The translations under genes were made by a program, and so were the position numbers. From assembly GCA_030690215.1 (NCBI GenBank), contig JAUYHD010000011.1, positions 1 through 55,030 on the forward strand: 55,030 nt of DNA. Direction: 5' to 3'. Origin of the DNA: a bacterium. GTDB lineage: Bacteria > Patescibacteriota > Minisyncoccia > 1-14-0-10-42-19. The number at the start of each line of letters is the position of its first letter. Position 1 is the stretch's first letter. Shown piece after piece: positions 41,570 to 50,478 of the stretch. Under the pieces are notes generated by a model, which saw only the letters and a list, made by a program, of their open reading frames with translations, did no database searches and was not told the DNA's origin.

Positions 41570-41634
41570 AATAAAAAACACACCCACTCTATCAAAGAAG
41601 CGCCGTTAAGAAGACACGGACACACATCCTGTGT

Positions 41635-42201
41635 CTATTGTTCTTTCAAAAGATAATGATGAAGCACTTTATACTCGGCACCCCCAAATCCCAAAATTGA
41701 CTGCATAATAACTACGGAAGAAGCAGTCCCAAAAAAATGAACACCCTCATCTAATTCCTGCACAGAAAACGACGCAAACGCTTCGGGCTGGAAGCGCGCG
41801 AGCGTCACATGAAGCTCAAAGGGCCGCCGTTCCGGATGAAAATTAACATTTGCGTTTTTTAGTATTCTCTCCATTTGTTCTCCCAATTCTTGCATCACGG
41901 GAGGCATTGGCCCCTCAATCCAAATGAGCCGAGGCGCGTGTGCTGTCGGCCCAAATTGTACGCGTGTAAGCTCTATTTCAAACGAAATAGTATTGCTGAT
42001 AGTCGGCAAAAGAAGTCCTTTTAAAAAATCTATGTGGTGTTCTTCTACAGACCACGGGGGAATAAGCGTGATATGAAGATCATGCGGCTCAGTCCAACGG
42101 ACAGGAATATTTGTTCGCTTTTTAAATTCTTTTTCCCACCCGACTACCTTGCTTTGAAGCACGTCATCTAGCGGAAACGCAAAAAAAATTCTCTTGCTCA
42201 T
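41635..42201 (-). CDS. thpR: RNA 2',3'-cyclic phosphodiesterase (2H family)
   Basis: A 188-aa protein. Two HxTx motifs, LHITLIPP near 43 and LHVTLARF near 131, form the 2H phosphoesterase active site; RIFFAFPLDD is the usual N-terminus. It hydrolyses 2',3'-cyclic ends to 2'-phosphates. Gene separate from the sigma factor by a terminator. Confidence 0.92.
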   Translation of the reverse strand: MSKRIFFAFPLDDVLQSKVVGWEKEFKKRTNIPVRWTEPHDLHITLIPPWSVEEHHIDFLKGLLLPTISNTISFEIELTRVQFGPTAHAPRLIWIEGPMPPVMQELGEQMERILKNANVNFHPERRPFELHVTLARFQPEAFASFSVQELDEGVHFFGTASSVVIMQSILGFGGAEYKVLHHYLLKEQ

Positions 42202-42233
42202 TATATATAGAATATCACATCCGGACCCAATTA

Positions 42234-42270
42234 AAAATTCCCTGCTTATTTTGAATAAGCAGGGAATATA
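42234..42270 (-). terminator. Terminator of sigma factor gene
   Basis: ATTCCCTGCTTATT, a loop and AATAAGCAGGGAATTTTTAA on the minus strand, just after the stop at 42278. Confidence 0.85.
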
Positions 42271-42277
42271 TTTATTT

Positions 42278-43789
42278 TTATTTTAAATAATATAGATGAA
42301 TAATTGAAGTAGCTCTGCGATTGAGCAACTCCCCTATGCGTGAAAAAGTAAACCCAAATGTATCCCGCAATTCTTCCACTATGCACTTACGAACATAAAG
42401 CACCTCACTGCTTCTGTCAGCGCTCAAAAGTTTTTCTTTAGAAACGGCATATTTCTTTACAATAGAATCTAAAAGCGCATTGTCATTTGCATGAAGGATA
42501 CCCGGAAAAAAATTCCGTTCCATAAGTTTCTTGCGAAGTTCCTTTGGAGGACCCCAGGAATTAAAAAAAGAGTCGATCTTTTTTGTGGGCGCACTTGCTT
42601 TCAAAAAAGCTAGCATGATTGCAACTTGTCTTGCATAATAAAAATCATTTTTAGTTGCATATTCTTCTTTGCGTCTACGCCTTGTGATATCCTTGGATGC
42701 AACACTAAACGCTTCTGCGGTTTTCTCAACAATATAATTAAGAGACGCACCACCAGGCAATGAATCATACAATTCTTTAAAAATAACGCACGTGCGATCC
42801 CATTGCATCACGCCCTCAGATGCAGAAAAATCCTGGAGACCATCTACAAAACACTTTGCCCTCTCCCAAAGTTCATGTGTGCGCAATTTTTCTTTTATTT
42901 TCTCAAGATCTTTTTGAGCTTTTGCAAGAGAACAACTCAATCTCACGCTTATTTCTTGGAAGGTATGCTCTTTTGTATTACCCAAGCCATAATATAGGGT
43001 AAGAATTTTACGCTCCCCATTAGTAAGAAGCGCGTCACGAAGAACTTTATGTACAAACGCTTGCAAGTCACTCTCACTCGCAACGTCTTCCTGCGACACC
43101 CTTTCGTCAACGACATAATCAACTAAAACGCCTTCGTCGTCTTCAGAAATAGCACGGCTTGCATCAAGAGAAATCTTTTCGCGCCAAAATTCTTCTGTGA
43201 AAAGCACCCAACGAACTATATTAAAAGGTTTGTCCATTTCCTTCGCGATTGCTTCAACTGTAACATCCCCTTCTTCACTTTTAATCTTATAAACAACTTT
43301 TCTTAACTTGCTTATAGCTGCCATCATACGAGTAGATATTTCTAAACTACCGCTTATAGCATCATACATTTCTTTTCTAACCCACCATCCAGCATACATC
43401 ACAAAACGACCGTCTAGATTATAATCATAGCTTGTAACAGCTTTTGTAAGACCGATCATTCCTTCTTGTATCAAATCAGGCTCATCAAGCACTGGGTTTT
43501 CAAATAAATTATAAGAAAAAGCAAAACTACGCGCGTATTTATGAACAAGTCCTTTATACTTAAGGATAATCTTATTCCTTAAACGTATTCGTTCTTTTGG
43601 GTCTGACGCTTTTCTATATTTCTCAAAAAGCAACAAATCATCGGGGCGATAACAGAACAAATCTTTAAGTTCTTTGCATGAAAGTTTTTTAGATGTTTTA
43701 GAGGGCACTGATCTATTTCCGGTTACCCAATCAATCTCTTCTCGAACAGTAAAACTACTTTCGGCAGAAAGCGTATTAATATTATTCAT
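42278..43789 (-). CDS. Sigma-70 family factor with two C-terminal DnaA domain IV-like segments
   Basis: A 503-aa protein. Sigma regions: 2 with EPDLIQEGMIGLTKAVTSYD and GWWVRKEMYDAI (about 100-145), 3 with EAIAKEMDKPFNIVRWVL, 4 with GERKILTLYYGLGNTKEHTF and SLAKAQKDLEKIKEKLR (about 255-300). Beyond the usual end, about 340-415 (ASLNYIVEKTAEAFSVASKD, FYYARQVAIMLAFL) and 440-503 (LLDSIVKKYAVSKEKLLSAD, RKCIVEELRDTFGFTFSRIG, ELLNRRATSIIHLY) resemble the DnaA-box-binding domain IV twice. AGGAGGA before ATG. It is divergent from rnpB. The fusion is the unusual part; the sigma assignment is secure. Confidence 0.85.
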   Translation of the reverse strand: MNNINTLSAESSFTVREEIDWVTGNRSVPSKTSKKLSCKELKDLFCYRPDDLLLFEKYRKASDPKERIRLRNKIILKYKGLVHKYARSFAFSYNLFENPVLDEPDLIQEGMIGLTKAVTSYDYNLDGRFVMYAGWWVRKEMYDAISGSLEISTRMMAAISKLRKVVYKIKSEEGDVTVEAIAKEMDKPFNIVRWVLFTEEFWREKISLDASRAISEDDEGVLVDYVVDERVSQEDVASESDLQAFVHKVLRDALLTNGERKILTLYYGLGNTKEHTFQEISVRLSCSLAKAQKDLEKIKEKLRTHELWERAKCFVDGLQDFSASEGVMQWDRTCVIFKELYDSLPGGASLNYIVEKTAEAFSVASKDITRRRRKEEYATKNDFYYARQVAIMLAFLKASAPTKKIDSFFNSWGPPKELRKKLMERNFFPGILHANDNALLDSIVKKYAVSKEKLLSADRSSEVLYVRKCIVEELRDTFGFTFSRIGELLNRRATSIIHLYYLK

Positions 43790-43865
43790 AGAATCCTCCT
43801 TATCAAAAAACTAACAAATCTAAAAAAAATGTAACATATCTTTTTCTAAAAATCAAGCCCCCATC

Positions 43866-43893
43866 TTGACATTTTATGAAAATGCATTATTAT
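43866..43893 (+). promoter_or_regulatory. Promoter of RNase P RNA
   Basis: TTGACA (43866-43871) and TATTAT (43888-43893) with a 16-base spacer place +1 near 43900, exactly where the P1 stem begins (GGATATG). Confidence 0.75.
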
Positions 43894-43899
43894 ATCCTT

Positions 43900-44732
43900 G
43901 GATATGTTTTTCTGAATGATCGCCCAGCTCCAGTTTTGTAACAGAAATTTGTAGAGGAAATGCACCATCTTTTGTAAACGGTTCCAATGATACAGATGTT
44001 AGTTACAAAACTGGGGCTGGGAGGAAAGTCCGAACACTCCCCCTCACATGAAAAAGCATACTTATTTTTAAAATTCAATCGATACTTCAGACAATAAGAC
44101 CCATGATGGTATCAAAAAAGACTCAAAAACATATAAGCACAAGCTTATAATGCTTTTTCATGTGAGGGGAACAAGGTAGCGTCCCATATCCCGCTCATAG
44201 CGGGATCAAGGATCCCGGCATCTTATAATTCATAAATAGAGGTCGGGAGGTAACACCCGTCGTGCGCAAGCATAGTGGTGCGAGCAGAAACGTCCCGATT
44301 CGAAAGAATCGCGGAGGACCCACATCCCAAGCTAGATGGTCCACCTTCACCATAGGGACAACAAAGTGAAGATGAAACGGCTAAATCCATACCCGAGTGC
44401 AAGGCCGTACTTTCGATGCTTCGCATCGAACGCAGAACTACGCAGAATAAACGCAGAACAACGCGGAAATTTTCCGCGAGGGTCTGCGTCACGTCTGCGC
44501 AAGTCCGCGCTCGACGCGGAGCGTCGAGAGAGTGCCGCAAGATCCCGATAGCAATGTCGGGACCAGATAAATGATCATTGCCAATTTTGTTTGCTGCAAG
44601 CAAACACAAAATTGAGCTCCCGAGCAAGGTCGAGGGACTCTTCGACTACGCTCAGAGTACTCGATTTTGTAATTTCGCTTCGCTCAAACAAAATCGGTAC
44701 AGAATTCGGCTTATAGGAATAATATATCCAAA
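43900..44732 (+). ncRNA. rnpB: RNase P RNA, oversized (about 830 nt)
   Basis: Catalytic RNA that matures tRNA 5' ends. Seen: P1 GGATATGTT pairing AATATATCC at the 3' end, P3 CCAGTTTTGTAAC/GTTACAAAACTGG, the universal GAGGAAAGTCCG (44021-44032), AGTGCAAGGCC (44397-44407), AGATAAATGAT (44566-44576) and the 3' ACAGAATTCGGCTTATAG (44699-44716). Typical length is 350-400 nt; here a 130-nt hairpin (CCCCTCACATGAAAAAGCA paired with its complement at 44151) follows the first conserved block, and about 150 nt of extra repeats lie between 44410 and 44560. It is divergent from the sigma gene. Confidence 0.93.
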
Positions 44733-44738
44733 ACACAA

Positions 44739-44764
44739 AAATCCCGGCTTTCCGGGATTTTTGT
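44739..44764. terminator. Terminator of rnpB, bidirectional with nrdJ
   Basis: AAATCCCGG, a short loop and CCGGGATTTTTG; nrdJ on the minus strand stops 11 bases away. Confidence 0.85.
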
Positions 44765-44774
44765 TCACACATAA

Positions 44775-47093
44775 TCAATTAGAATCGCCCTCGGACGTTA
44801 TTTTTTCGGGAAACGTACGAGCTGTTTCAGAATCAATGTCTATCTCGCATACTCCGCCGACACACGCAAGCTCTTTTGCGCCAGCCGTGTTATCTTCTTT
44901 TTCGTACGCAACAATCTGAGAAAAATCAACCTGCGGCATACGCGCGGTTAATTCATTATATTTTTCTTCCGAAATTGCCTCATACGGCGCAAGCTGGTAG
45001 GCGTGATCTGACTTTGGAAGAAACGAAAGCCCTCCCAAAATACTCCACCGCTGATACAGCCAATTTGCAGTCTCAATCCATTCATCGCGCATAACCGAAA
45101 CCGTAACCGAAGGGTTGTGCTCGGTGAAATTCTTTTTTACCATTTCCCAATGTTTTAATTGCTCAATTGCGTTCAAATTGACAATTGCCTGCTCCGGCGC
45201 TTTTACCGGAAACTCCAGCACAAATGTCGTCGCAGAACTTGCGTCCTGCCCCACTTCGGAATGATATGGAAATTTTTGATCTTTCAGCATATGAAACAAC
45301 GGATCAGTCGCCGAAATCCGAACGCGGCGAATATAATATTTTGCGTGCCTCGTATGCATGCCGGAAGCCGCATCAACAAGCTGGGATACCGTGCCCGACG
45401 GTTTTACGCATGTAACACATGTGGATGCATTGATTCCAAACCGACGCGCATATTCTTCGTTCGTACGCACCGCGACTTCTTTCATGCGCAGAAGCGTTTC
45501 GGGATTGCGCACTGCAGACGAATCCCATTGACCGGTAATTGAGACGCCAAGCAGCCGCTCTTCCTCGCAATTTTCTTTCCACTCTTTTGAAATAAACGGA
45601 AAATTCGTGAGCGATGACTGATATGTGCCCAACATTGAAGCAAGGCGGGTTTTCCGAACAAGCATTTCTTCTGTGTCTTCTGCTCGCGCGACAACTTCTG
45701 AAAGATTGCAGAACTGCTTTGAACGAAGCACTATTTCACCGCATGGATTCGTCCCGCATGTCCCGTGATGATGTTTAAATACTTTCCATCGGCGCGCGGG
45801 AAGCTGGTTTTTGAGGCTTCCTCGGTTAAAAATACCCCGCTCGCCTGTCCCTGATTGCGCAAGCGCGAGCCATTCCTGCATAAATTCGGTTGCCGTCGGC
45901 CGTTCGTTGTATACTGCGGAATTGTTTGCCATAGAACGCTGGGGTTCGGTGAGATAAAATTGCCCGGTTTTTGCATGGCGCATTTCTTTATCATCCAAAT
46001 CCGAAAGCGAAATTAAAGCGCTTCGCCGTACTCCCCCCATCACGACTACTTCCCCTGTTTTGCAAATAATATCGTGAATATCCAAATTTGAAAGACGGCG
46101 TCCTTGGCGCGAAAATATCTTTGAACGAGAAAAATCCAAAAGCGCTCGAAGCGGCTCCGGCCCCGAACTTCGCCCCCCCATAGTGGCAAGACGAGCCCCT
46201 GCGGGACGCAATGTTGAATAATCAAATGCGATGTCTTTACCCGAGTACCATGTTTTAAGTCCGAGCGTTAATGCTTCTGCCCATCCCTCTTTACTGTCGC
46301 CGACAATATGTGTCGGGAGCGTTGTTCCTATCTGACGTTTTACAATTGGAAGCTGTTGAACTGTCTGTGATTCAACGGAGTAACCGACACCCGTCCCGCA
46401 CATCAATAAATACATTATTTCTGCAAAATCTTCGAGCTTTGAAGGCGCAATGAAAGAACAATTGTAGGCGGCAACATTACTTTTCCGTGCCGCATGCCCA
46501 GCACTCCACAAAAGACGCATAGAGGGCATTACCTCTTGGCGCAACACAGCTTCGCGCAATTCGTTATATTCTTCGGATGTGAGCTTATCGCCAATATTCT
46601 CACGCATAAAATTGATATAGCGATCAACCGTCTCTATCCATGTTTCCCTTCTTCCCTCATCTTCAACCCAGCGAGAATATGTTCGGTAATAAATAAATTC
46701 TGAAAGAGGATTTCTAAAATATTTTTTGCTTTCTTGGGCAAACGCCTGGACATGATCCGGAATGACTTTCTTTTTTTCTCGGATATGCGCGCGCTCGCTT
46801 CGATATAAAATATACGCTTTTGCCGTTTTTGGAAAATCAAGAAGAATAAGACTTTCTTCAACCACGTCTTGAATCGCCTCAATAGAAGGTACCCCCCCGC
46901 GAGGATATTTCTCTGTTAATCGCTTGATTACGCGATCGGCAATAAGCAATGGATCGCGCCGCGTATCACCTTCGCCGCTTGCCTGCATGGCGCGGGATAC
47001 TGCGTTTACAATTCTGTTTTTATCAAAAGAAACTACTCGGCCATCGCGCTTTCGCACGGATTGGACCAAAAAAGACGATGCGTGTGACACCAT
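44775..47093 (-). CDS. nrdJ: Adenosylcobalamin-dependent ribonucleoside-triphosphate reductase (class II)
   Basis: A 772-aa protein. N-terminal ATP cone (VRKRDGRVVSFDKNRIVNAV), then the RTPR-type barrel with MPSMRLLWSAG, AAYNCSFIAPS (first redox Cys), GTGVGYSVE, active site GTNPCGEIVLRSKQFCNLSE, and a C-terminal CVGGVCEI redox pair. Makes dNTPs without oxygen using vitamin B12. No NrdAB is seen here. CPR cells must import cobalamin if this is the only reductase. Confidence 0.94.
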   Translation of the reverse strand: MVSHASSFLVQSVRKRDGRVVSFDKNRIVNAVSRAMQASGEGDTRRDPLLIADRVIKRLTEKYPRGGVPSIEAIQDVVEESLILLDFPKTAKAYILYRSERAHIREKKKVIPDHVQAFAQESKKYFRNPLSEFIYYRTYSRWVEDEGRRETWIETVDRYINFMRENIGDKLTSEEYNELREAVLRQEVMPSMRLLWSAGHAARKSNVAAYNCSFIAPSKLEDFAEIMYLLMCGTGVGYSVESQTVQQLPIVKRQIGTTLPTHIVGDSKEGWAEALTLGLKTWYSGKDIAFDYSTLRPAGARLATMGGRSSGPEPLRALLDFSRSKIFSRQGRRLSNLDIHDIICKTGEVVVMGGVRRSALISLSDLDDKEMRHAKTGQFYLTEPQRSMANNSAVYNERPTATEFMQEWLALAQSGTGERGIFNRGSLKNQLPARRWKVFKHHHGTCGTNPCGEIVLRSKQFCNLSEVVARAEDTEEMLVRKTRLASMLGTYQSSLTNFPFISKEWKENCEEERLLGVSITGQWDSSAVRNPETLLRMKEVAVRTNEEYARRFGINASTCVTCVKPSGTVSQLVDAASGMHTRHAKYYIRRVRISATDPLFHMLKDQKFPYHSEVGQDASSATTFVLEFPVKAPEQAIVNLNAIEQLKHWEMVKKNFTEHNPSVTVSVMRDEWIETANWLYQRWSILGGLSFLPKSDHAYQLAPYEAISEEKYNELTARMPQVDFSQIVAYEKEDNTAGAKELACVGGVCEIDIDSETARTFPEKITSEGDSN

Positions 47094-47169
47094 AACATGT
47101 GAGATGGTTTATGAATGATAAAGAAATAAATTATTGGAAACGCAATGAAACGGTACGAGTCCGCGCGCA

Positions 47170-48309
47170 TTAATCTTTTCGAGAACGCCTGAGAAACGCG
47201 GGAATCGTATTCCAATCTTCCTTCTCTTCTATTGTATCATTTTTTCCGTTATCCTCTGCAAGTAAGTTTTCCACTACTGCCTTTGTCGCAACCTTCTTTT
47301 GGGCGAAAGCATGAGACCCCTTCCCCTCGGCAAAAAGGCTTTTTGAAATGCTTCCTTCGGGGAAGCCCGAAGCAATCACGGTAATTTTAATCTCGTTTTT
47401 CTTCAATCGTTCATCATGGATCGCGCCAAAAATGACGCGGGCATCCTTATCAATGGCATCTGTAATAATGCGCGCGGCTTCCTGGATCTCCCACATGGTC
47501 ATATCAGGCCCTCCGGCGATAGAGAAAAGAACGCCCCGAGCGCCATCAATTGACATATCCAACAATGGAGAATTAATCGCCTTATGGGCCGCTTCCTCTG
47601 CGCGCTTATCTCCCGTTGCAGTCCCGATGCCCATAAGCGCGGATCCGGCATTCTGCAAAATAGCGCGAACATCAGCAAAATCAACATTAATGATGCCGGG
47701 GAGCATAATCAAATCGGAAATTCCTTCTACCGCTTGACGCAACACCTCATCACACATCGCAAACGCCGAAAGAAATGTCGTTTCTTTTTCAATAGCAGTC
47801 AACAATCGGTCATTTGGAATAATAATCATTGCGTCTACCGAAGATCGTAATCGGTCAATGCCTGCTTCTGAAATTCGGGAACGCTCCGCGCCCTCAAAAC
47901 CAAATGGCCGCGTTACAACCCCAACGGTAAGAGCGCCTTGCGCGCGAGCGGCTTCAGCAACGACGGGACTCGCGCCAGTCCCCGTGCCTCCCCCCATACC
48001 ACAGGTAACAAAAACCATATCAGCGCCTTTAAGCGATTCTTGAATCTCATCACGCGTTTCTTCGGCGGCTTGCCGTCCGACTTCCGGATCCATTCCCGCC
48101 CCAAGTCCCTTTGTAAGATTTTTTCCTATATGAATTTTTTTGGATGCTTGAGAATTATGAAGATCTTGCGTATCGGTATTTACAACGACAAAATCAACAC
48201 CCTTTACCTTGGAGTGTATCATGTGATCAACCGCATTTGACCCCGACCCACCGGTGCCAACTACTTTAATGCGGGCAAATGCTTCAATGTCTGGTTTTAT
48301 GTTTGCCAT
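47170..48309 (-). CDS. ftsZ: Cell division protein FtsZ
   Basis: A 379-aa tubulin-like GTPase forming the Z ring. [14 protein letters not shown] near 15, the tubulin signature [11 protein letters not shown] near 105 and [11 protein letters not shown] near 204. The C-terminal peptide [13 protein letters not shown] fits the FtsA-binding tail. It follows ftsA with a 188-bp spacer. Confidence 0.97.
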   Translation of the reverse strand: MANIKPDIEAFARIKVVGTGGSGSNAVDHMIHSKVKGVDFVVVNTDTQDLHNSQASKKIHIGKNLTKGLGAGMDPEVGRQAAEETRDEIQESLKGADMVFVTCGMGGGTGTGASPVVAEAARAQGALTVGVVTRPFGFEGAERSRISEAGIDRLRSSVDAMIIIPNDRLLTAIEKETTFLSAFAMCDEVLRQAVEGISDLIMLPGIINVDFADVRAILQNAGSALMGIGTATGDKRAEEAAHKAINSPLLDMSIDGARGVLFSIAGGPDMTMWEIQEAARIITDAIDKDARVIFGAIHDERLKKNEIKITVIASGFPEGSISKSLFAEGKGSHAFAQKKVATKAVVENLLAEDNGKNDTIEEKEDWNTIPAFLRRSRKD

Positions 48310-48497
48310 ACTACAAGAGAGAAACCAATATAACGCATCCTCATAATAAATAAAAAAAATACCCGTTTCAAGGATATTATTACAAGAACATAGAGCAATG
48401 AAAAAATCCAGCCCCCCTCACATATCTCTCGCGATGAGGGATAGATGGCATGAAAAAAAATTCATCCACGGCTATTGCTCTCAGTAAAACGAGCCTC

Positions 48498-49670
48498 CTA
48501 GGGCAGAAAAGCTTTAAACCAGCGCCACAAAAGCGAACCCCCTTTTTCAGAAATGCCTGCAAAAATACCGCGCTTGTTTCTTTCCTCTGATTCATACGCC
48601 AGCAAACAAAGCCCTGTCACTGCCGCAAAGCGCGGGTCAAACTCTTCTGCAAGACCCGATTCTTCTATCGTACGCGCGACTTCAACGGGTAATCGAAGCG
48701 CGCTCCGTCCCATTGTTTCAATATTGAACAAATGCGCCCCTCCGCCCGCAAGCACAACACCTCCCGGCAAAAGACCATCCCTATTAATTTTCTTTAAATG
48801 AGCGCCGACAGATTCAAATATGTCCCCCACGCGCGCGGCAATAATTTCTTCAATCTGTTTTTTATTTGAACCGCGAAACTGCCTATATTCTTGCTTTTGG
48901 CGTTCTGCCTCATCAAGCCCGATACGAAGACCGATTGCGATATCGTGGGTAATCGCTTGCGCGCCGATAGGAAATGCTTTGACCGATACCGGCAAGCCCT
49001 CTTCAAAGATCGCCGAACTTACGGTCCCCGCACCAATATCAAGCGTCATCACGCCAACTTCTTTTTTGTGGTTAGAAAGAATGGCGCGCGAAACAGCCAA
49101 AGGAGAAGCAACAACATCATCTACCGCTACTCCCACGCGCTCGGCGCACGCCGCAATGTGTTCTACGTGCTGGGACAGAGCCGTGATAAATATTGTTTCT
49201 GCTTCAAGGCGAGAGCCGGTAATGCCTACGGGGTTTCGGGTTACCAAATCTTTATCAACCCGAAATAAAAGCGGAAACCGATGAAGAATTTCCTTGTTAT
49301 GATGAGGAACAATGCTTGCGTAGCTCGCGTCTAACACCCGGCTCACATCGCGCTCGCTGATATCTCCTCCATTTGCGTATGGCAACACAATAGACCCGCG
49401 CGCTATCACCGAATCCAAGCTTGTCCCCCCATACGAAAAAAAGGCAGATGAAACCTTCACTCCTGCCATTTTTGTCGCTTGAAAAAGAGATTTTTTAAGC
49501 TGTAATGCTACCGCATCAACGTCTATAATGTCTCCTCGCCTAACGCCTTCGGATCGTACATCGCCAACACCCCGAATCTGCATGCGTCCTGTTGCGTCAT
49601 CCCACTCTGTAATCATCGTTTGGATGCTTGAAACTCCGATATCAATTCCTGTAGCAATGTGACGAGTCAT
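48498..49670 (-). CDS. ftsA: Cell division protein FtsA
   Basis: A 390-aa actin-like Z-ring anchor. TGIDIGVSSIQTMITEW at the N-terminus, the SHS2 (1C) domain around 80-160, and phosphate loops LDIGAGTVSSAIF and LAGGGAHLFN. The end, GGSLLWRWFKAFLP, is an amphipathic membrane-targeting helix. Element B2 sits 1 bp upstream of its start codon. Confidence 0.95.
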   Translation of the reverse strand: MTRHIATGIDIGVSSIQTMITEWDDATGRMQIRGVGDVRSEGVRRGDIIDVDAVALQLKKSLFQATKMAGVKVSSAFFSYGGTSLDSVIARGSIVLPYANGGDISERDVSRVLDASYASIVPHHNKEILHRFPLLFRVDKDLVTRNPVGITGSRLEAETIFITALSQHVEHIAACAERVGVAVDDVVASPLAVSRAILSNHKKEVGVMTLDIGAGTVSSAIFEEGLPVSVKAFPIGAQAITHDIAIGLRIGLDEAERQKQEYRQFRGSNKKQIEEIIAARVGDIFESVGAHLKKINRDGLLPGGVVLAGGGAHLFNIETMGRSALRLPVEVARTIEESGLAEEFDPRFAAVTGLCLLAYESEERNKRGIFAGISEKGGSLLWRWFKAFLP

Positions 49671-49671
49671 A

Positions 49672-49816
49672 CCCCGTTAGGCTACATCGAAAAACGTCTT
49701 CCTTGCAAAACCGCAGAATATATTTCGATGTTCACCCTTTATTGTACTTTTACTAATAATACTTTATGTTACCCCGTAAGACGTAAAGGTTTTGCTTTCG
49801 ATGTTGCCATACGGGG
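49672..49816. mobile_element. Miniature element type B (copy B2)
   Basis: 145 bp, CCCCGTTAGGCTACATCGAA to TTCGATGTTGCCATACGGGG with CATA on both sides. Relative to B1 the left arm has ACATCG where B1 has AAATCG, and the right arm has CGATGT where B1 has CGATTT: a compensated pair. Start codon of ftsA (CAT on this strand) is part of the duplicated target. Confidence 0.85.
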
Positions 49817-49899
49817 CATACATTCAGTATACCGTGCGCCAGAAGAATTTTGCAAAGTGCGCTGTTCTTAAAACGAGCGCCTTTAACATAATAGCGCAA

Positions 49900-50010
49900 G
49901 TTCAAAGTTCAAAACTCCCGCCAACAGCGACTCGCTTCGCCAAAGCTTGAGCGAGGCGAGGGCTCGCCCTGGGCGGCAAAAGTCAAAACTATATACACAA
50001 TTAATAATTA
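49900..50010. repeat. Degenerate CAAAACT/heptamer repeats and GC hairpin
   Basis: AAGTTCAAAGTTCAAAACTC and AAAAGTCAAAACTATA surround an inverted GCGAGGCGAGGGCTCGCC-like run. Related repeats run into the 3' end of ybeY (50024-50062), where they encode the KSLKPKRKTQR tail. Confidence 0.55.
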
Positions 50011-50478
50011 CTACCTTTGCGTTTTACGCTTTGGTTTTAAACTTTTAATTTTGCGCTTTGAGCTGATGTTTTTGTAAAAACGATCAAAAAATTTTTCTTC
50101 CTCCCGTCTCATTCGCTTTTCTTCTTTGACGCTCTGATGGTCGTATCCCTTCAAATGCAGAAGCCCATGGATATAGAGATATAAAAGACGCGCGTGGAAT
50201 GATTGCTTATACCGCTTTGCTTCTTTTTGTATCTGATCCTTGCCCAAAAGAATCTCTCCCGAATTTTTATCAAGCAGAAAAGAAAGGACGTTCAACGCAT
50301 GACGCGGCCCAAAACGATATTTTTTCCCCCTGCGTAATACGCGCCGAACACGGCGCATCTCATATTCCGAAACCAACGCGATACTCACATGGAAACGCTC
50401 CCCTATGATATGTTTTTTGACGGCTCTCCACGGCAACAAACGGTGTCTTTTTGCCGCGACGTTGAGTTCAATCGCCAT
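50011..50478 (-). CDS. ybeY: Endoribonuclease YbeY
   Basis: A 155-aa metalloenzyme for 16S 3'-end maturation and ribosome quality control. The zinc motif YIHGLLHLKGYDH (HGxLHLxGYDH) is at about 112-124. The C-terminal KIKSLKPKRKTQR is encoded by heptamer-like repeat DNA. It starts 11 bp inside the end of yqeY, so coupled with it. Confidence 0.93.
   Translation of the reverse strand: MAIELNVAAKRHRLLPWRAVKKHIIGERFHVSIALVSEYEMRRVRRVLRRGKKYRFGPRHALNVLSFLLDKNSGEILLGKDQIQKEAKRYKQSFHARLLYLYIHGLLHLKGYDHQSVKEEKRMRREEEKFFDRFYKNISSKRKIKSLKPKRKTQR

Noticed and set aside
44223-44627. 134-aa minus-strand ORF over 44.2-44.6 kb
   Set aside because: It lies antisense to conserved blocks of RNase P RNA, and its peptide is low-complexity with no recognisable motif.
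37290-49816. CCCCGTTAGGC...GCCTAACGGGG elements read as integron attC sites
   Set aside because: attC sites have the outer boxes in the opposite sense (GCCTAAC...GTTAGGC) and need an integrase and cassette genes; none is present, and 4-bp duplications fit transposition instead.
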